NCBI GenBank assembly: GCA_011109175.1
Contig: RDEW01000038.1
Span: 273,007 to 337,006 of the forward strand
DNA: 64,000 nucleotides
From: Dicyema japonicum
Taxonomy: Eukaryota; Dicyemida; Rhombozoa; Dicyemidae
Reading direction: 5' to 3'
A program made the position numbers and the translations under genes. A model generated the notes under the pieces. It saw nothing but the letters and a program-made list of their open reading frames with translations, was not told the origin of the DNA and did not search any database. Positions 11,731 through 23,689 of this stretch are shown here, one piece after another (position 1 is the stretch's first letter; the number at the start of each line of letters is the position of its first letter).

Positions 11731-12400
11731 ATGTCCAGAATCCATGACTTCAATAAGGTTAAATCACTGAAAAGGTCATTTCAAACCGATATCATAAATG
11801 ATTATGGATCTAACAAAAACTTCTCAAATGACCACCATGTTAATCTACAGAGTATTAAGCAGAGAAAATCAGATGAGTTGTTTGTATATACCTTGCACAA
11901 GACGTCTGATGAGCTATTAGAACTAATTTCCCTCATATTCAGCATATTGACTACCACAAATATTATCCCCGAATTATGGAAAAAATCATTCATTATACAT
12001 AAGCCAGACAAACCGATTAACGAGCCATCCTCCTACTAGTCAATCTCCATATTATGTTTCCTCTCAAAAATCCTTAACAAACTGATTCTTGAACGTATTC
12101 GAAGAACTATCAAATTGTCACACAGATTTCAAGCCAACAATCAACTACCACTCATCTTGTCTCCCTAAGGTAATTTATTGAGAAGAATTAAACAATGAGA
12201 CCACATCGATTATGAGTGCCGTTTTTGTCTATGTAAGCAAGACATTCGACTCGGTATCAAGAAAAATTATTTTGAAAAAAATTTTGGAGATTAATATTCA
12301 CTCGAATGTTAAACTTTGGTTGGTTTACTTTATGAGCGGAAGACGAGGCCAAGTCAAGTATAACCAAATGGTGTCAAAAATGTATCTACCTCTATGTAGT
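11731..12400 (+). mobile_element. LINE family B fragment (RT N-terminal half, decayed)
   Basis: Translation in shifting frames shows the RT region before the active site: LLELISLIFSILTTTNIIPELWKK, then KPINEPSSY followed by SISILCFLSKILNKLILERI, and FVYVSKTFDSVSRKII with WLVYFMSGRRGQVKY. These match the better family B copy at 34770-37560 (IPSLWKKS, YRPISILCGLSRTLEKLIL, DIEKAFDSVPRK). Stops are frequent. It ends near 12400 against an inverted family A fragment. Confidence 0.7.
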
Positions 12401-12870
12401 ATCTCAAGAGCTCTCGTAGCTTTTTTCTTGTGTATTTTAGCATGTTGTATACAATTAACTCCCTCTTCAATGAGGATACAAAAGTATTTCATGGTCTTCC
12501 AAAATATGTCTTGAAACATGTTTTTCAGGTTATCCAGTCTCCTTTTTCCAGTTATCATAAGACTAGACTTCTCATGTGCAACTGAAAGAAAGTTTCCATT
12601 ACATCACACTTTGATCTAGTCAATGTACGTCTTCAACCCTTTCTCAGATACGTAAGGGTTTAAAGATGACGTCATCGAAATATATCAAGATTTATATATC
12701 TGGTTTTTCCAGTGAAAGTAATTGACTCATTAAAATGTTGAATAATTGAGGACTGAGGACTGAACCTTTCACATATTGTTCTTTTCGTTTTCGCATCTTC
12801 TTTAGTCAGAAAGATATCGTAAACATAATTGAGAAAGACATCATATTTGGTTTTCATTAAATGAAAATCG
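12400..12870 (-). mobile_element. LINE family A fragment (RT C-terminal part)
   Basis: The minus strand reads KYFCILIEEGVNCIQHAKIHKKKATRAL. This corresponds to KYFDLLIDEGGNFVEYAKIPKKKATNAL in the longer family A copy at 49440-52200, and base similarity continues to about 12790 (gaggactgagnactgaac). No intact frame remains. It abuts the plus-strand family B fragment at 12400. Confidence 0.7.
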
Positions 12871-13012
12871 GTCAGGAATAGGTTAAATAATAAAATAGAT
12901 AATGAAATTTTTAAAAAAATAACTTTAAGAGGCGAGAAATGATTCTTGATATCAAGTTAGTTAGTTAGTTAAGTAACCTCAGCCTCACTAACTTGTAGGA
13001 GGCCAGCAGCTA

Positions 13013-16012
13013 TTAAGTAGTACACAGCAGATGTAATCGCTTCCATAGATCGGTCAGTTCCGGCATTGTGGAGAAATGTTGTGCCAATTTATGAAATTGA
13101 AATAGGTGATTTGTTGTCAGTACGTGGAAATTGCAAAAGGTACAGAGTACATCATAAGCTGGTAGATATGGGTGGTGCCCACATCGTAGACGAGCCAGGT
13201 TTACTCGCACGTCCCTTGAAAGAGAGGATTCTGATTGGTCTATTGGAGGAAGGGGTCGTTGTAATATTTTATTGTCTCCGAGTCTTCGGATGCTTCTCGT
13301 AGAAACAAAATCGTGTATCTGTTTCAGACGACTCCTATCATTGGGGATGGAAGGAATGGATGATAGCATTCGAGACAGGTCACTGGTTGTCATAATAATT
13401 TTCCTTTTGTTTTGCGGCTTGCATAGGGAGTGGCAGGGATTTTCTAGACTGTAGGCTTGGGAGAGGAACTGCAGGGCTCTCATTTCAAGATGGTCTCCAA
13501 TTGGAAGGATTTTTGACTCCCAATGTAGATGATCGACAGGAGTTGATCTGAGACATCCAGTAATTATCCTGAGCGCGATGTTTTGTACTTTTTGTAGTTT
13601 GTCAATAGAAGAAAAAGAGGCAGAGGTTGACCAGCAAGGGCTTGCATAGTTAATAGTTGTTCGAATGAATTGTTGATGATGGTTAGGGTTTCTTTGCTTT
13701 GGCCAAAGGAATGGCCTGACACAGCTTTAAATATGTTGATATTGTGAGAGGCCTTTTTTACATTGTTCCTCCACATGTTTAGAAAAAGTTAGTAGTTGGT
13801 CATAAATAACTCCAAGTATTTTGGGATGTTTCGTAACGGTGAGTGGTTGTCCATGAATTGTTAAAATTGGTTGAAATTTTAGTTGGCGGCGGTTTGACGT
13901 GAATACAGTGACGGTAGATTTTTATGAAGAGGGGGACAGGTAGTTTGCTTTAAGCCACTCTTGTGTTCAAGTGGATCTGAACATTTTTCGTTGCTTCGTT
14001 AACGTCTATGTCTTTAGAGGCAACAATCATGTCATCCGCATACAATAGTAGAAGTGTTTTGGAATTGATTGGAATGTCGCTTAGGTGTAAGTTGAATAAG
14101 ATGGGTGATAAAACGGAGCCTTGAGGAACTCCATTTGGAAGGAGTCTGTAATGAGATAGACATGACATAATTTCAGCTGGACCAATTTTTCCAGAGAGGA
14201 AATTTGTTAACCAATTCTGAAGACATGGAGGAATTCCAGATACAAGAATTTTTGTTACTTAGCTTTCGCCTTGATGTTCGATCGAACGCTTTGGTTAGGT
14301 CGATCGATGCAAGGATAGTCCGTTTGGGAGAATTATAATTGGTAAAACCATCAGCGATATATTGAGATAGGGTAGAGAGATGTGATAATGTTGAGTATTG
14401 TGAACGAAAGCCATGTTGAAAATCAGGGAAGATACTTCGATATTAGTTTCAGTACAACACGTTCAACAATTTTCGATACTACAGATAGTAGTTAAATTGA
14501 TCTGGAAGATCTCGGATCCGAAGGATCTTTCTTGGTCTTCTGGATTGGGATTATTTTGGATTTTTTCCATAGTGAAGGATTTCTGCAGGTGTTGATGGAC
14601 ACATAAATTATGTCTGCCTGATGAGTGAAATCACGCGGTGTTTGATTATTGTCAATACTGGTGGCGTGGATTGTCTACATTTCATTTTGTTTCGACTGAA
14701 TTCCACGTAAAGTACCCCAAAATCCTTTAGTTTTGTTCGGTGGTTAATTTTTGAGGAAATTGTTCCAACGGTCAAATTTCCTTTTGTTGATTAATTCTGT
14801 AATTTCGATATTAAGGATGGATAGTTCGGCCGTATAAATTCTTGATTTTTTGAGTCGACGTCTTGTATGAATCTTTTCGATTATTTCCTTAGTGAAATTG
14901 GGATTATAGTCTGCAATAAGTCCTTTTGGAATGTATTTCTTTGGCACTGAGGATGACCTCATTAAAAAATTTCATTGCGGCGTCAACCGATTTGAAATTC
15001 TCAACGAAGTCGGATAGAAATTATTTTGTTTCTTCTCTGAATGAATCCCACTTTGCACGTTTGTAATTCGTTATAGTTTTCCGATGCCTAACAATAGGCG
15101 AGAGTAGTTCGATTGACAGTAGAATTGGATTATGGTCCGAGTGTAGGTCATATACAATTCTCCATGATATCGCCGAAGATAGTGATGGAGAACATAGTGT
15201 GAGGTCGGGTCATGTATTAGAGTCTCCAGGTCTAAAAGCTGTTCGAGTGTGTGATTTCCTGTCATTGAGGATAACTAATTGTTCTAGTTGAGAGAGGAAC
15301 TGAAACCCCCTCTCATTACTCTTTTGCCCGATTAGCCAGAGAGGTTTTTTTGCATTTAAGTCTCCGCAGATTATCACATTTTCAATTTTTTGCAATTCGG
15401 TTAGTTTTGGGAAGTAATGTTTCATACTGGGACTTGGTGGCGGGATGTAAATATTTACAAACGTAAATTTTGTGTGGTTTATTTTCACCAAAACAGAAAT
15501 AAGTTCGATGTGATCGTCATCTTCAAAAAGAGCTTGTCTCTGAGCGGAAATATCGGAGAATGGAATTGATTTTTGCATGAGTATGAGAACACCTCCTCCT
15601 CTGTTTGAATTCTGTCGATCACGGCGGACAATTGAGTAGTCATTGTAGTATGGAAGCGATGACTTTTTTTTATAGTTTCGTTTCCTGTATCACAGAAATA
15701 TCAATTTTGTAGAAAGTTAAAAATGCAAAAAGTTCATTTGATTTCTATGAAGCCGTTTATGTTGAATTGCATGATATTAAGGAATTCCCCGTTCTTGTGG
15801 GGCCAGGGGTTCTGTTCGATTTCCCCAGAAAAGATTAGGAGTAGCCAATCCGATCTTTGGAAGCAAAAGCAAAGCGCCCGCTCAATAGCCGCGATCATCC
15901 AGTCCGACTTCCCAGAGGTCGTTGAAAATGTTGACAGGAGAATAATTGTGGTTCTTTTAGTTGCCAGATTGATACTGGTATCCAATTTTTTCCACGTGAA
16001 GGTGAACCACAT
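13013..16012 (-). mobile_element. Non-LTR retrotransposon, family C, decayed near-full-length copy
   Basis: Reading down from 16012: a leader with a degenerate 2A-like motif (SGEIEQNPWP, 15800-15826) and MQFNINGF; endonuclease with FVNIYIPPPSPS and IICGDLNAKKPLW (about 15350-15450); a Lys/Arg-rich linker RRRLKKSRIYTAELS (about 14830); RT with LLPNGVPQGSVLSPILFNLHLSD and LLYADDMIVAS (13950-14168); and a C-terminal RLRCGHHPYLPAYDVLC region (13013-13483). The sequence is in at least seven frames, so it is dead. Order and sequence match the better copy at 39080-42290. Its 5' end lies about 140 bp upstream of the INTS7 start, on the opposite strand. Confidence 0.88.
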
Positions 16013-16149
16013 TGAAAACTTTATATCAAGTTAAGTAACGAGACATGTAGAAAATCTTTTAAAAATTAGATTTGTAAGATAACTCTTAATTTTTTAACTA
16101 AAATTATATAATTGTAAAAAGTTTTTAAAATATTTCTTGTGAAGTATTA

Positions 16150-19038
16150 ATGGACTACACAAAAGCCTTGATTTCTTTGGACAGCTGTTAGTAAAAATTC
16201 AAAACTTTTAGATTTCCACAACGATAAAGACGTCGATAAATATTCAGCTATTTCTTACTGTTCTCAACTTTTGACTCGTTACCCCTTCACTAAATTTGTT
16301 AACGCAGTTTTTACAAAACTGATCGATATATACACAGAAGGGTACTCACTTATAAAGATTTAAGAGAAAACCTTAAAAAAGTCTCCATTCTTCTTATATT
16401 CCGGGAACATCAAAGTCATCTAACCAAGATCTGGTCTCTCGATCAATTCAGCAGAAAAATGATATCTGTCCTTCACAGCAACGACAACATTGCTAGATCA
16501 GTCACTTTGAGGTTCTCATACGGTAGACACTATTAGATTGATTGCAATATTTAGCCACGTGCTAAACGAATGCAGAGAAGTGGGGCATTTCATTATGACT
16601 TCACTTGAGTCCTCTCAATCTGAGGAAGTCATAAGCGCGGCCTTTGCTGCCTCGGCTTTTTCCGCGAAATCACGGTTTTTATCATGGGTAATAATAGAAT
16701 ATTCTCAGACACATTTTACTTAAAAATCATCAAAATACTTAAAAAACCAGACAAAAGCACGTGTCATATTTTTCATGTACTCAGAACCATGGATGGAAGT
16801 GATGTGACTCTACAAAAGTCCTGGATTCATTGCAAAAACATATTTCCCTCAATTTATGACCAAAGTCTGATTTCTGACTTTGTGGAGACAATGACAATTA
16901 TTGCATGTAAATGTCCTGCTCTCATTGATGCCCACGTGACTTTGTATTTTACTTGAATAGGCATGCTTTTTACTGGAGATTTGTCGTTCAAGGGCCTCCC
17001 AAATGTCAGCTTTATTTTCGCTCCGTCGACTGGTTAAGTTCCCCCACTGGCTTAGTGGAAAAAATATCACAGTTTCCATTTTTAGACTATTTAGGCCATT
17101 TTAAACAAAATTCGTTTGCTGAATAGTACAAAAGAGGAGGTGATTGTAGAATGGGCACGTGTGGTGTCCATATTGTTGCAGTCTGACGTGTGTATACGAT
17201 CTAACACGGTGGAACAAGTTTGTGATCATTTGGTTGGCTTGTTTGACATTGTTGACTTGAGTCCACTCTCTTTGGCCCACATTATTGTTTGTGGTCTGCA
17301 AATGATTCTCCTTCTCCGCGAAAATTCTTGCAACCATAAATGTTTTTTTTTTATTTTAATTAACCGTTTTTATATATTTTTGCTTTTTGAGTATTTTTAT
17401 AAATTAGCAGATTTTGGAGAGATATTTGTCACCTCATGGGTAGTTGATTTGTTGTTTCTTTTAATCAGCAGGCCAGTCCTCAACACCGTGGAGAGTTATC
17501 CAGATAACCTTCAAGTATAGTTATTTTTATTAGCAGACCCAAATGGACTTGATCTGCTTTTATTTGACCCAATTAAACTTTTATAAACCTATTATTACCT
17601 GGTTTAAATATCAAATTAATTCCACCACATCGATTGGAGAAATGGACAAATTCGCCCGCATTATTTCAATTCTTCGTTATATGCCTCACAACGTGGTGAC
17701 CTCTGTTCAACCGTATATTTCACCGTTCATAGTATTTTTTAAGTATATCAATTAGAATATACAGAACGATTTATCTTCTTACATTTTTACATCATTTTGC
17801 TCTGACTTGAATAAGCTGTATAACATTGCCATTTCTCTTTCCAGAAAAGGCGGATTGTTGAGTTATTCTGTTGGAATCTTTAAATTTATTCATGAGGTCT
17901 ATAATTATGATATTTCAGAATGGCGAACCTAAAATTTCAGATTTGGCGGGATTTTTTGTTCAATTGTGTACTTATGAACTTAACCTTTCAAATTTGAACC
18001 AATTTTCCACTATTATTTCTGAGTGTGGGAAACTTCAAAATGGACTTTCTGTAGTTGTTTTATTTGAGTCGTAGGTTCTTTCTGGTTTAAATGATTGCAT
18101 CTTTTCCCTTAGGAGAGATTTTTTCACTGTTCAGAAGAATTTTGTTTTTCTTTTTTCTAACATTTGGCAAAAATTTATTGAATTTTTATTCCTTGTTGAA
18201 TCAGATCAGTTTTACTTTTATAACAAGACTGTAGAAGAGCGAATCAAAATGTGGAATAATTTGGTTGAATTTATAAGTTATGGACAGTTTAAGTCTTTTT
18301 TTCAAGTCACTGTGGAAATGTTATACCTAATAGGAAGATTTTACCGCCGTTTGTTTGACTGTGACAACGATTCTTTGAAATACATCGAAAAGTAAGGTTC
18401 ATCTACAGTTTAGTTATGAATCTATTGCTGAATGCCTTGTTCGTGTCCTCTTCCAGCAGTTTTTGTTATTTTTGAATTTTAAGGAGATACTCTTCCGAGT
18501 ATACCGAAGCGGTAGTTTCTGTAAATTCACTTCTGGAAGGAATAAACGCTTATTTATTTAATTCTTCACCTCAGATGCTTCAATTTATTAAGGATGAGTT
18601 TGAAAATTTTCTAGCAAAAGCCGTGGAATTGGTTTGCCAGAGAATACCGCCATTTATGTTCCATGAATTCCAAAGAACACAAATAAACCTTGAGATAACA
18701 GTGGGGACTGGTTCTGATGCGAAATTTCCACGAAATTCTCTGGTTTTACTGTCAGTGGAGGGAATTGTGGAGCAGAAAGGGGTGGACTATGATGACATAG
18801 TGCGCCCGGTGGAGACTGTAAGAGTAAATGTGAAACAGGTGTGAGGTTGAGTGATGTGTAGGGGTCTGTTGGTGTGTATGATGGAACTATAAGTGTGAAG
18901 AATGGCTATTTTGTTTATAATGTAGTTATGAAAGTGAAGGAAAATTGTTCTGGTCTGGTGGAAGTGTTCTTAGTTGATGGGAGTGGTGTTGAATTTGATA
19001 AAGTGACTGAACATAAATTTGAGATCGTCACTTTTTGA
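16150..19038 (+). CDS. INTS7: Integrator complex subunit 7
   Basis: Fourteen exons join in phase to 856 aa (human INTS7 is about 960). Exons: 16150-16186, 16212-16341, 16365-16511, 16537-16674, 16698-16935, 16961-17071, 17095-17514, 17537-17731, 17756-17896, 17919-18070, 18113-18391, 18414-18464, 18484-18838, 18862-19038. Introns are 25, 23, 25, 23, 25, 23, 22, 24, 22, 42, 22, 19 and 23 nt. INTS7 is a helical-repeat subunit of the nuclear Integrator, which cleaves snRNA and other RNA polymerase II transcripts. The match is clearest at RYPFTKFVNAVFTKLIDIY, HLTKIW with ISVLHSNDNIARSVTLR, AAFAASAFSAKS, SEYTEAVVSVNSLLEGINAY, and the C-terminal beta domain with LVLLSVEGIVEQKG. Exon 7 is open throughout, but its AT-rich part (about 17340-17400) could hide another intron. 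The first ATG gives an N-terminus that aligns with the family. Confidence 0.92.
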
Positions 19039-19259
19039 CATCTGATTTTGTATTTTTTGCATATTTGAATTTTATTATTTTAACACTTATATTTATCAGT
19101 TTTTAAAACGTTGGACATTTTTCTTCCCAGACGATGGGGGTGTGTATAGGCCATTCAAGCTCGAGATTCCGTTTTCTCCCAAGTGACTTTCCATTTTTCC
19201 GCCGCTTTTTAACTTAATCTTACACGACTTACCCTGAAGTAGCACATTCAATGCTTATA

Positions 19260-20060
19260 ACAATGATACAGTTAATGCGAGTCGAAATAGATACATGGAT
19301 ATGTCAAAATCAGAACTCCAGGACCCAGCCGTTACAAGAATGAGTTGCCGTCTTATATTAAAAGCTCTTAAATTCGACGGTGGAGTATATCTGTGCCTCC
19401 TGGGCTTATGGGATTTCAAACTTATATAAGATAAATTCCCTAAGAGCAAAAATGGCTCACAACCAATTTTACTGTTCAGCTATTCCTCCATTACTCAACA
19501 ACGTCGCAATCCAGAACAATGCACTCCGAATCCGATCGCTTCTACAAATCAGCGATAGAAGCCGCCAAAACACGTAAACTGGGGAATACTCTCACGCCTG
19601 TCCATATTCTCATCAAAAAAGGATGAACGTTCTAGCAAAAGATCTTATAAAAACATTTTTTAAGTCCAAGATCCACCCGTTACAAGAATTACTTCCATCT
19701 TATACAATCTGCTTCTAAAGTCGTTGGTTGTGACTCCTGGGTTATGGAATCTGTCTCAAGGTACGAGGCCATAAATTCTCTAAGAAGGAAAATATCTACT
19801 AACTTATTCTATTTCCTCCCCTCTTAACCGTCCAGAACCCGGAATAGTAAATCTGGATTCCTCTCTCTGCGGTGTCGAATATGATACTATCATTCAATCA
19901 GCTGTATAACCCACGCCTCGTCAAATTTTGCTGAAAGAGAAAAGCAGTGGAAACTATGGATGAGTACATCAAAAATCTTATGCACTTGTGAAGACTTGTC
20001 ATTTAATTAGTTGGTTTAACTTCATCTTGTTCCCCTTTTATGGAATAAATAATAATTTTT
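19260..20060 (+). mobile_element. LINE 3'-end fragments, two diverged copies in tandem
   Basis: The first piece (19260-19600) encodes GGVYLCLLG or, in another frame, VEYICASWAYGISNLYKINSLR, the usual region after the RT domain (VEYASVAWRFG in the copy at 46680). The second (19660-19960) repeats the same order at base level: ccgttacaagaatta, cctgggttatgg and attctctaagaa recur. A tail-like cttgttccccttttatgg followed by aataaataataat closes it near 20050. No intact frame. Confidence 0.6.
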
Positions 20061-20684
20061 AGAGTTCTTAAGTGTGACCATTATGAAAGTGGAAACAAAT
20101 ACGCTGCATTTGGGGATAATTCCATGAACGTGATCGTATAACATTTACATAAATTCTTGATAAGGATCATAAAGGAACATTTCAGTGATCTAATGATTCT
20201 GATTTATAACAGAGAAAAGTAGATAGGTAAGTAAACAGAATCATCTAGTAGAGACACATGCAATTATAATTTACTACCACGGCAGTTAACTTCATTTATA
20301 TCTTATTATCCTCTGTGGAATGTTTTATCTCAAAAACTACGATTGAGTTGATAATGATATTAATACATATTCTCCCTCTCCCTTAGTCATTCTCAACAAG
20401 GGGCGAGTTTTTTCTTTCATCTACAAATCCGCAAACTATTTAGGATTTTTATTAATATTAAGTTGCAGAAATTGTGGCCAATATTTTTCAACCTTGAACG
20501 AGTTTAAATCATATCTAAAAAACTCATAGTCTCTGGAATTGATGATGCAATAGCCATGTTCAGTAAACATTGTGGATTTATGAATTTTTAAAACAAAATT
20601 GCCAACATGGTATATTTATCCATTGTATTTAATACAGAGACAATTTTGTAATTATAATTTATCGGTTGAACTGCATTAAACTGC
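20061..20684. other. AT-rich stretch, nothing recognised
   Basis: No frame, repeat family or RNA gene that I can support. Confidence 0.4.
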
Positions 20685-20993
20685 ACTTTTGCACATAGCT
20701 GTATTAGCTATAGCTCAGTTCAGGCAGGACGCACACTTTATTTAAGTAAAGAACAGTTATGATAACTAATAGAACCAAGGAATAATCCACTTCTTTTTTC
20801 TTTTTGTTGGGTTTATGTATTTTAAAGACGATCCGATTCCGCAGTGAAATGATCACTGATAACGCCGTTACTCGTCAGGCCAAAATATCGTAGATGTGTG
20901 TACACTTCAGCCGAAATTAAAGCAGCGGAATTCGAACTAGAGGCCATTAGGCCTCTTGCCCGGCACTCGTTACACTGCGCCACCAGTTCATAG
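20685..20993 (-). mobile_element. tRNA-derived SINE, minus-strand copy
   Basis: On the minus strand the head reads GGTGGCGCAGTGTAACG (box A-like, about 20969-20985) followed by AGTTCGAATTCC (box B-like, about 20928-20939), the internal RNA polymerase III promoter of a tRNA. The body then shares long matches with the SINE at 38004-38319: ctacgat, cactgcggaa, ctgttctttacttaaataaa and gtcctgcct in the same order. The 3' boundary is vague; I did not find a clean target-site duplication. Confidence 0.75.
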
Positions 20994-21299
20994 CTAAAAA
21001 TAAAAAGATATACGAGCCAAGAGAATACGAGTTCCGATGTTTCAAAAATAATTTATCTTTCATGAATATTGTATTGAACAAAGAAAACATAACTACATGA
21101 TAGGAAGAATCGTAATAATTTGAGTATCTGCAATATACAAGATATCATAGTAGAATACATAAAGCATCTGGTAAGCCTTCACCAAGGTCAATGGTTTTTT
21201 AATAAAAATTACTAATTATAACATTACTATAGTTATTATGGGAGGCGATTTATTTGGGAATACAGTCTCCTAGATCAGCATTGTTCCTAATTTATTAGT

Positions 21300-22080
21300 C
21301 AATAACATTCGCCGTCGTGACTGCGAAGATCCAGTCACTCGGTCGATAAGTGCTTGTGTGGGGTCGAGGGAGGAGCATCAGGCCAAGATGAGGTCCCTAC
21401 TAGAGTGTGTTGATTAATTAGTTTGTGTATCCCGTCTCTCTGGTGTTATTATTATTATAAAAGAAAAACAATTTATTACAAAACAAGACATTCAAAATAA
21501 TCCAGCTGATAGAATGGAATTGCTGTTCCCCCTGACAACTACAGAGAAATCCTTTGGAACAACCGGTTTCCCAACGCTCATTAGTAACTTTCGAAATCAT
21601 TGACCCAAGCGATCTTAGAAAAAAGACCGTCTTGGGTCCGAAGACTACACTTGTCTCGATAACAATGTGCTGAACATGGGATCTTGTGGAGAGGCTGTCG
21701 TATTTTTTTATTTTGAAATTCTCGAAAGTTCAAGCAGTCTCCTCAGCTTTCAACGCGGAAGAGACCGTCTTGGGTCCGAAGACTACACTTGTCTCGATAA
21801 CAATGTGCTGAACATGGGATCTTGTGGAGAGGCTGTCGTATTTTTTTATTTTGAAATTCTCGAAATTCCAAGCAGTCTCCCCAGCTTTCGACGAGGAACC
21901 AGCATGTCTCGACTGGGAAAAGTTGTCCGTACAAGCCCCATACCAAATCAAGCAATTCCCTCGAGAAAAGGTGAAGATAGCTACCCGTCTAGGCGCTTTC
22001 CATCTCCACGATCCATGCCCACCGGAGCCACAGACGACGGGAATAAGCTGCTTCAAGATAGCGCTTCACAACCCCGTTGA
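21300..22080. other. Unassigned GC-richer segment with a 138-bp tandem duplication
   Basis: Bases 21300-21460 resemble a LINE 3' end, closing in ggtgttattattattat. From 21490 to 22080 the base composition is clearly richer in G+C than its surroundings. Two units, 21625-21762 and 21763-21900, are near-identical with a period of 138 bp, a multiple of three. A 137-codon plus-strand frame (21667-22080) runs through both, but no family is recognisable on either strand. It may be coding DNA of an unknown mobile element. I see no convincing splice model. Confidence 0.4.
21625..21900. repeat. 138-bp unit in two tandem copies
   Basis: gaccgtcttgggtccgaaga starts at 21625 and again at 21763. The two units differ at only a few bases, for example ctttcaacgcgga versus ctttcgacgagga at their ends. 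Confidence 0.9.
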
Positions 22081-22283
22081 TGGCTAAAATTTTTATAGTG
22101 TATAAATTTTTATAGTGGGCAACCCCGATATTTATAGTGTTTTTAGATATTAAAAAATAAAGATTAAAACAAAATTAATTTAATATTTTATAAAAATAAT
22201 TTTTTTTTTTTAATATAATTTAAATATTATTAAATTATATAAAATTAATAAAATTATTCTAATTAGCATTCTTCCTGATTAAC

Positions 22284-22759
22284 ATGGAAATAAATGAGAC
22301 TAAATTAAACTCACCTCGGGGCATTCTAATGATAGCAACCATTGTACTATATTTTTTAATTTTAGATTATTTATATAATTCCTTTGTCATGTTTTATCGT
22401 TGTCTTGCATGCTTCATTTTCTTCAGTTTTTACAGTTATTCAGTTTTTAATTTTAATTGACTTGGAGATTATTCACATGGTCGAGTTTGATGAAATTCAA
22501 ACAAAAATAATATCGATAATAGTTTTAATAATATAAATCCAGAAAACAACTGTATTTTTTCGATATTTCTCATATGTGATATTGCCATATCCATAGTATT
22601 TATTCTGTCTGCAGTATCATCAAAAACACCTATGGATATTATTGGCGCAGTAATTTAATTTTTTATTTTTAGGTTTCACTTTCAGTTGGAACTGTTTTGA
22701 TTGGATCCTTGACTGCTTTGGAGATTCGAGAATTACTTAAACAGAACTCTTTATTTTAA
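22284..22759 (+). CDS. Small four-transmembrane protein, family not recognised
   Basis: Four exons (22284-22343, 22366-22484, 22523-22649, 22673-22759) join in phase to 130 aa; introns are 22, 38 and 23 nt. The product has a short N-terminal tail and four hydrophobic segments: about residues 13-36 (starting GILMIATI and continuing PLSCFIVVLHASF), 41-56 (VFTVIQFLILIDLEII), 69-91 (CIFSIFLICDIAISIVFIL) and 103-118 (VSLSVGTVLIGSLTAL). It ends LLKQNSLF. A four-segment protein of this size recalls MARVEL or tetraspan families, but none of their signature residues is clear, so I assign no function. The phase agreement at three junctions and the intron sizes, like those of the certain genes here, are the main support. 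Confidence 0.55.
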
Positions 22760-22825
22760 TGGATATTTCAGTCTGTCTAGTTTTATTAAATTATAATAAT
22801 ATCATATTGACCTAATTTACATTTC

Positions 22826-22975
22826 GCTGCTGTCTATTCGGTGAAGGTTTAACGCATCTACGATGCTCAAGGGTTCACAAGTGACGCGATCATCAGTGAT
22901 TAATCACCAAGGAATTGGATTATCTTCCTTCTCGACCATAAAAGCTAAAAAATCAACCTAAATTTTATTAAAGTT
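22826..22975 (+). mobile_element. SINE fragment
   Basis: The string tcgctgctgt through gcatctacgatgct and atcatcagtg follows the body of the SINE at 38004-38319 (positions about 38050-38150) with substitutions. The tRNA-like head and the tail are missing. It sits 66 bp after the four-TM gene. Confidence 0.6.
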
Positions 22976-23660
22976 AAAAATTTAAGATAAGTTCGCCAAG
23001 GCATTATTTTTCTTATGGATTTTCACTATTCATGCTATTTAGTGGCGAATTATATAGGTTTTAGTTTCGATATGGATTGAAAAGATCCTTTCAAGAGATA
23101 AATTTTTATATGGATTTTCACTATTTATGCTATTTAGTGGCGAATTATATAGGTTTTAGTTTCGATATGGATTGAAAAGATCCTTTCAAGAGATAAATTT
23201 TTATATGGCGCTTTTTCCTAAGTGCACGTGGCTGAAACAACATTTTTGAAAATCTCAGGGACATTACCGACAAAAACTTGACCTAAATTTAGAAAAAATA
23301 ATTTATTCAAAAATCCAAAGTTTAGAAAAATACCCTTATAACAACATCCCACTCAAAAATTACAGTCAATTCGATTTTGGTAGATGAAATGAAAAATACC
23401 AAAGATCAAGGAAACGCTAAGCAAACTACTCACATAATCCTAGCACGTTCTATTGGAGACTTGAACTTGCCTCGATACTCCTTCCTTGAGCTCACAAAAA
23501 CACGTATCGGCTGTATAACAGAATGCTCGTAATCTTAAAAAATAAAATCATTTGAATTTAATCAACAAAAAAATCAATGATTTAAAACATTAAAAAAAAT
23601 CATTTAAATTTTTTAATGTCTGGAAGAGAGCGTGATGCCTTGTGGGTTCACTTCGATACG
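22976..23660. other. AT-rich stretch with a 95-bp tandem duplication
   Basis: Apart from the 95-bp repeat at 23014-23203 I recognise nothing. A perfect-looking inverted string, gggttcacttcgata followed by tatcgaagtgaaccc at about 23644-23678, could be a small foldback, possibly the end of the hAT relic that follows. Confidence 0.4.
23014..23203. repeat. 95-bp unit in two tandem copies
   Basis: tatggattttcactatt begins at 23014 and again at 23109. The copies are almost identical through gatcctttcaagagataaattt. Confidence 0.9.
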
Positions 23661-23689
23661 TTTATCGAAGTGAACCCTTCAATATGTTG

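Noticed and set aside
16849-17337. Minus-strand frames of 76 and 78 codons
   Set aside because: They are antisense shadows of INTS7 exons 5-7.
20928-20985. A standalone tRNA gene
   Set aside because: The box A and box B sequences belong to the SINE head; no complete cloverleaf with an acceptor stem could be drawn.
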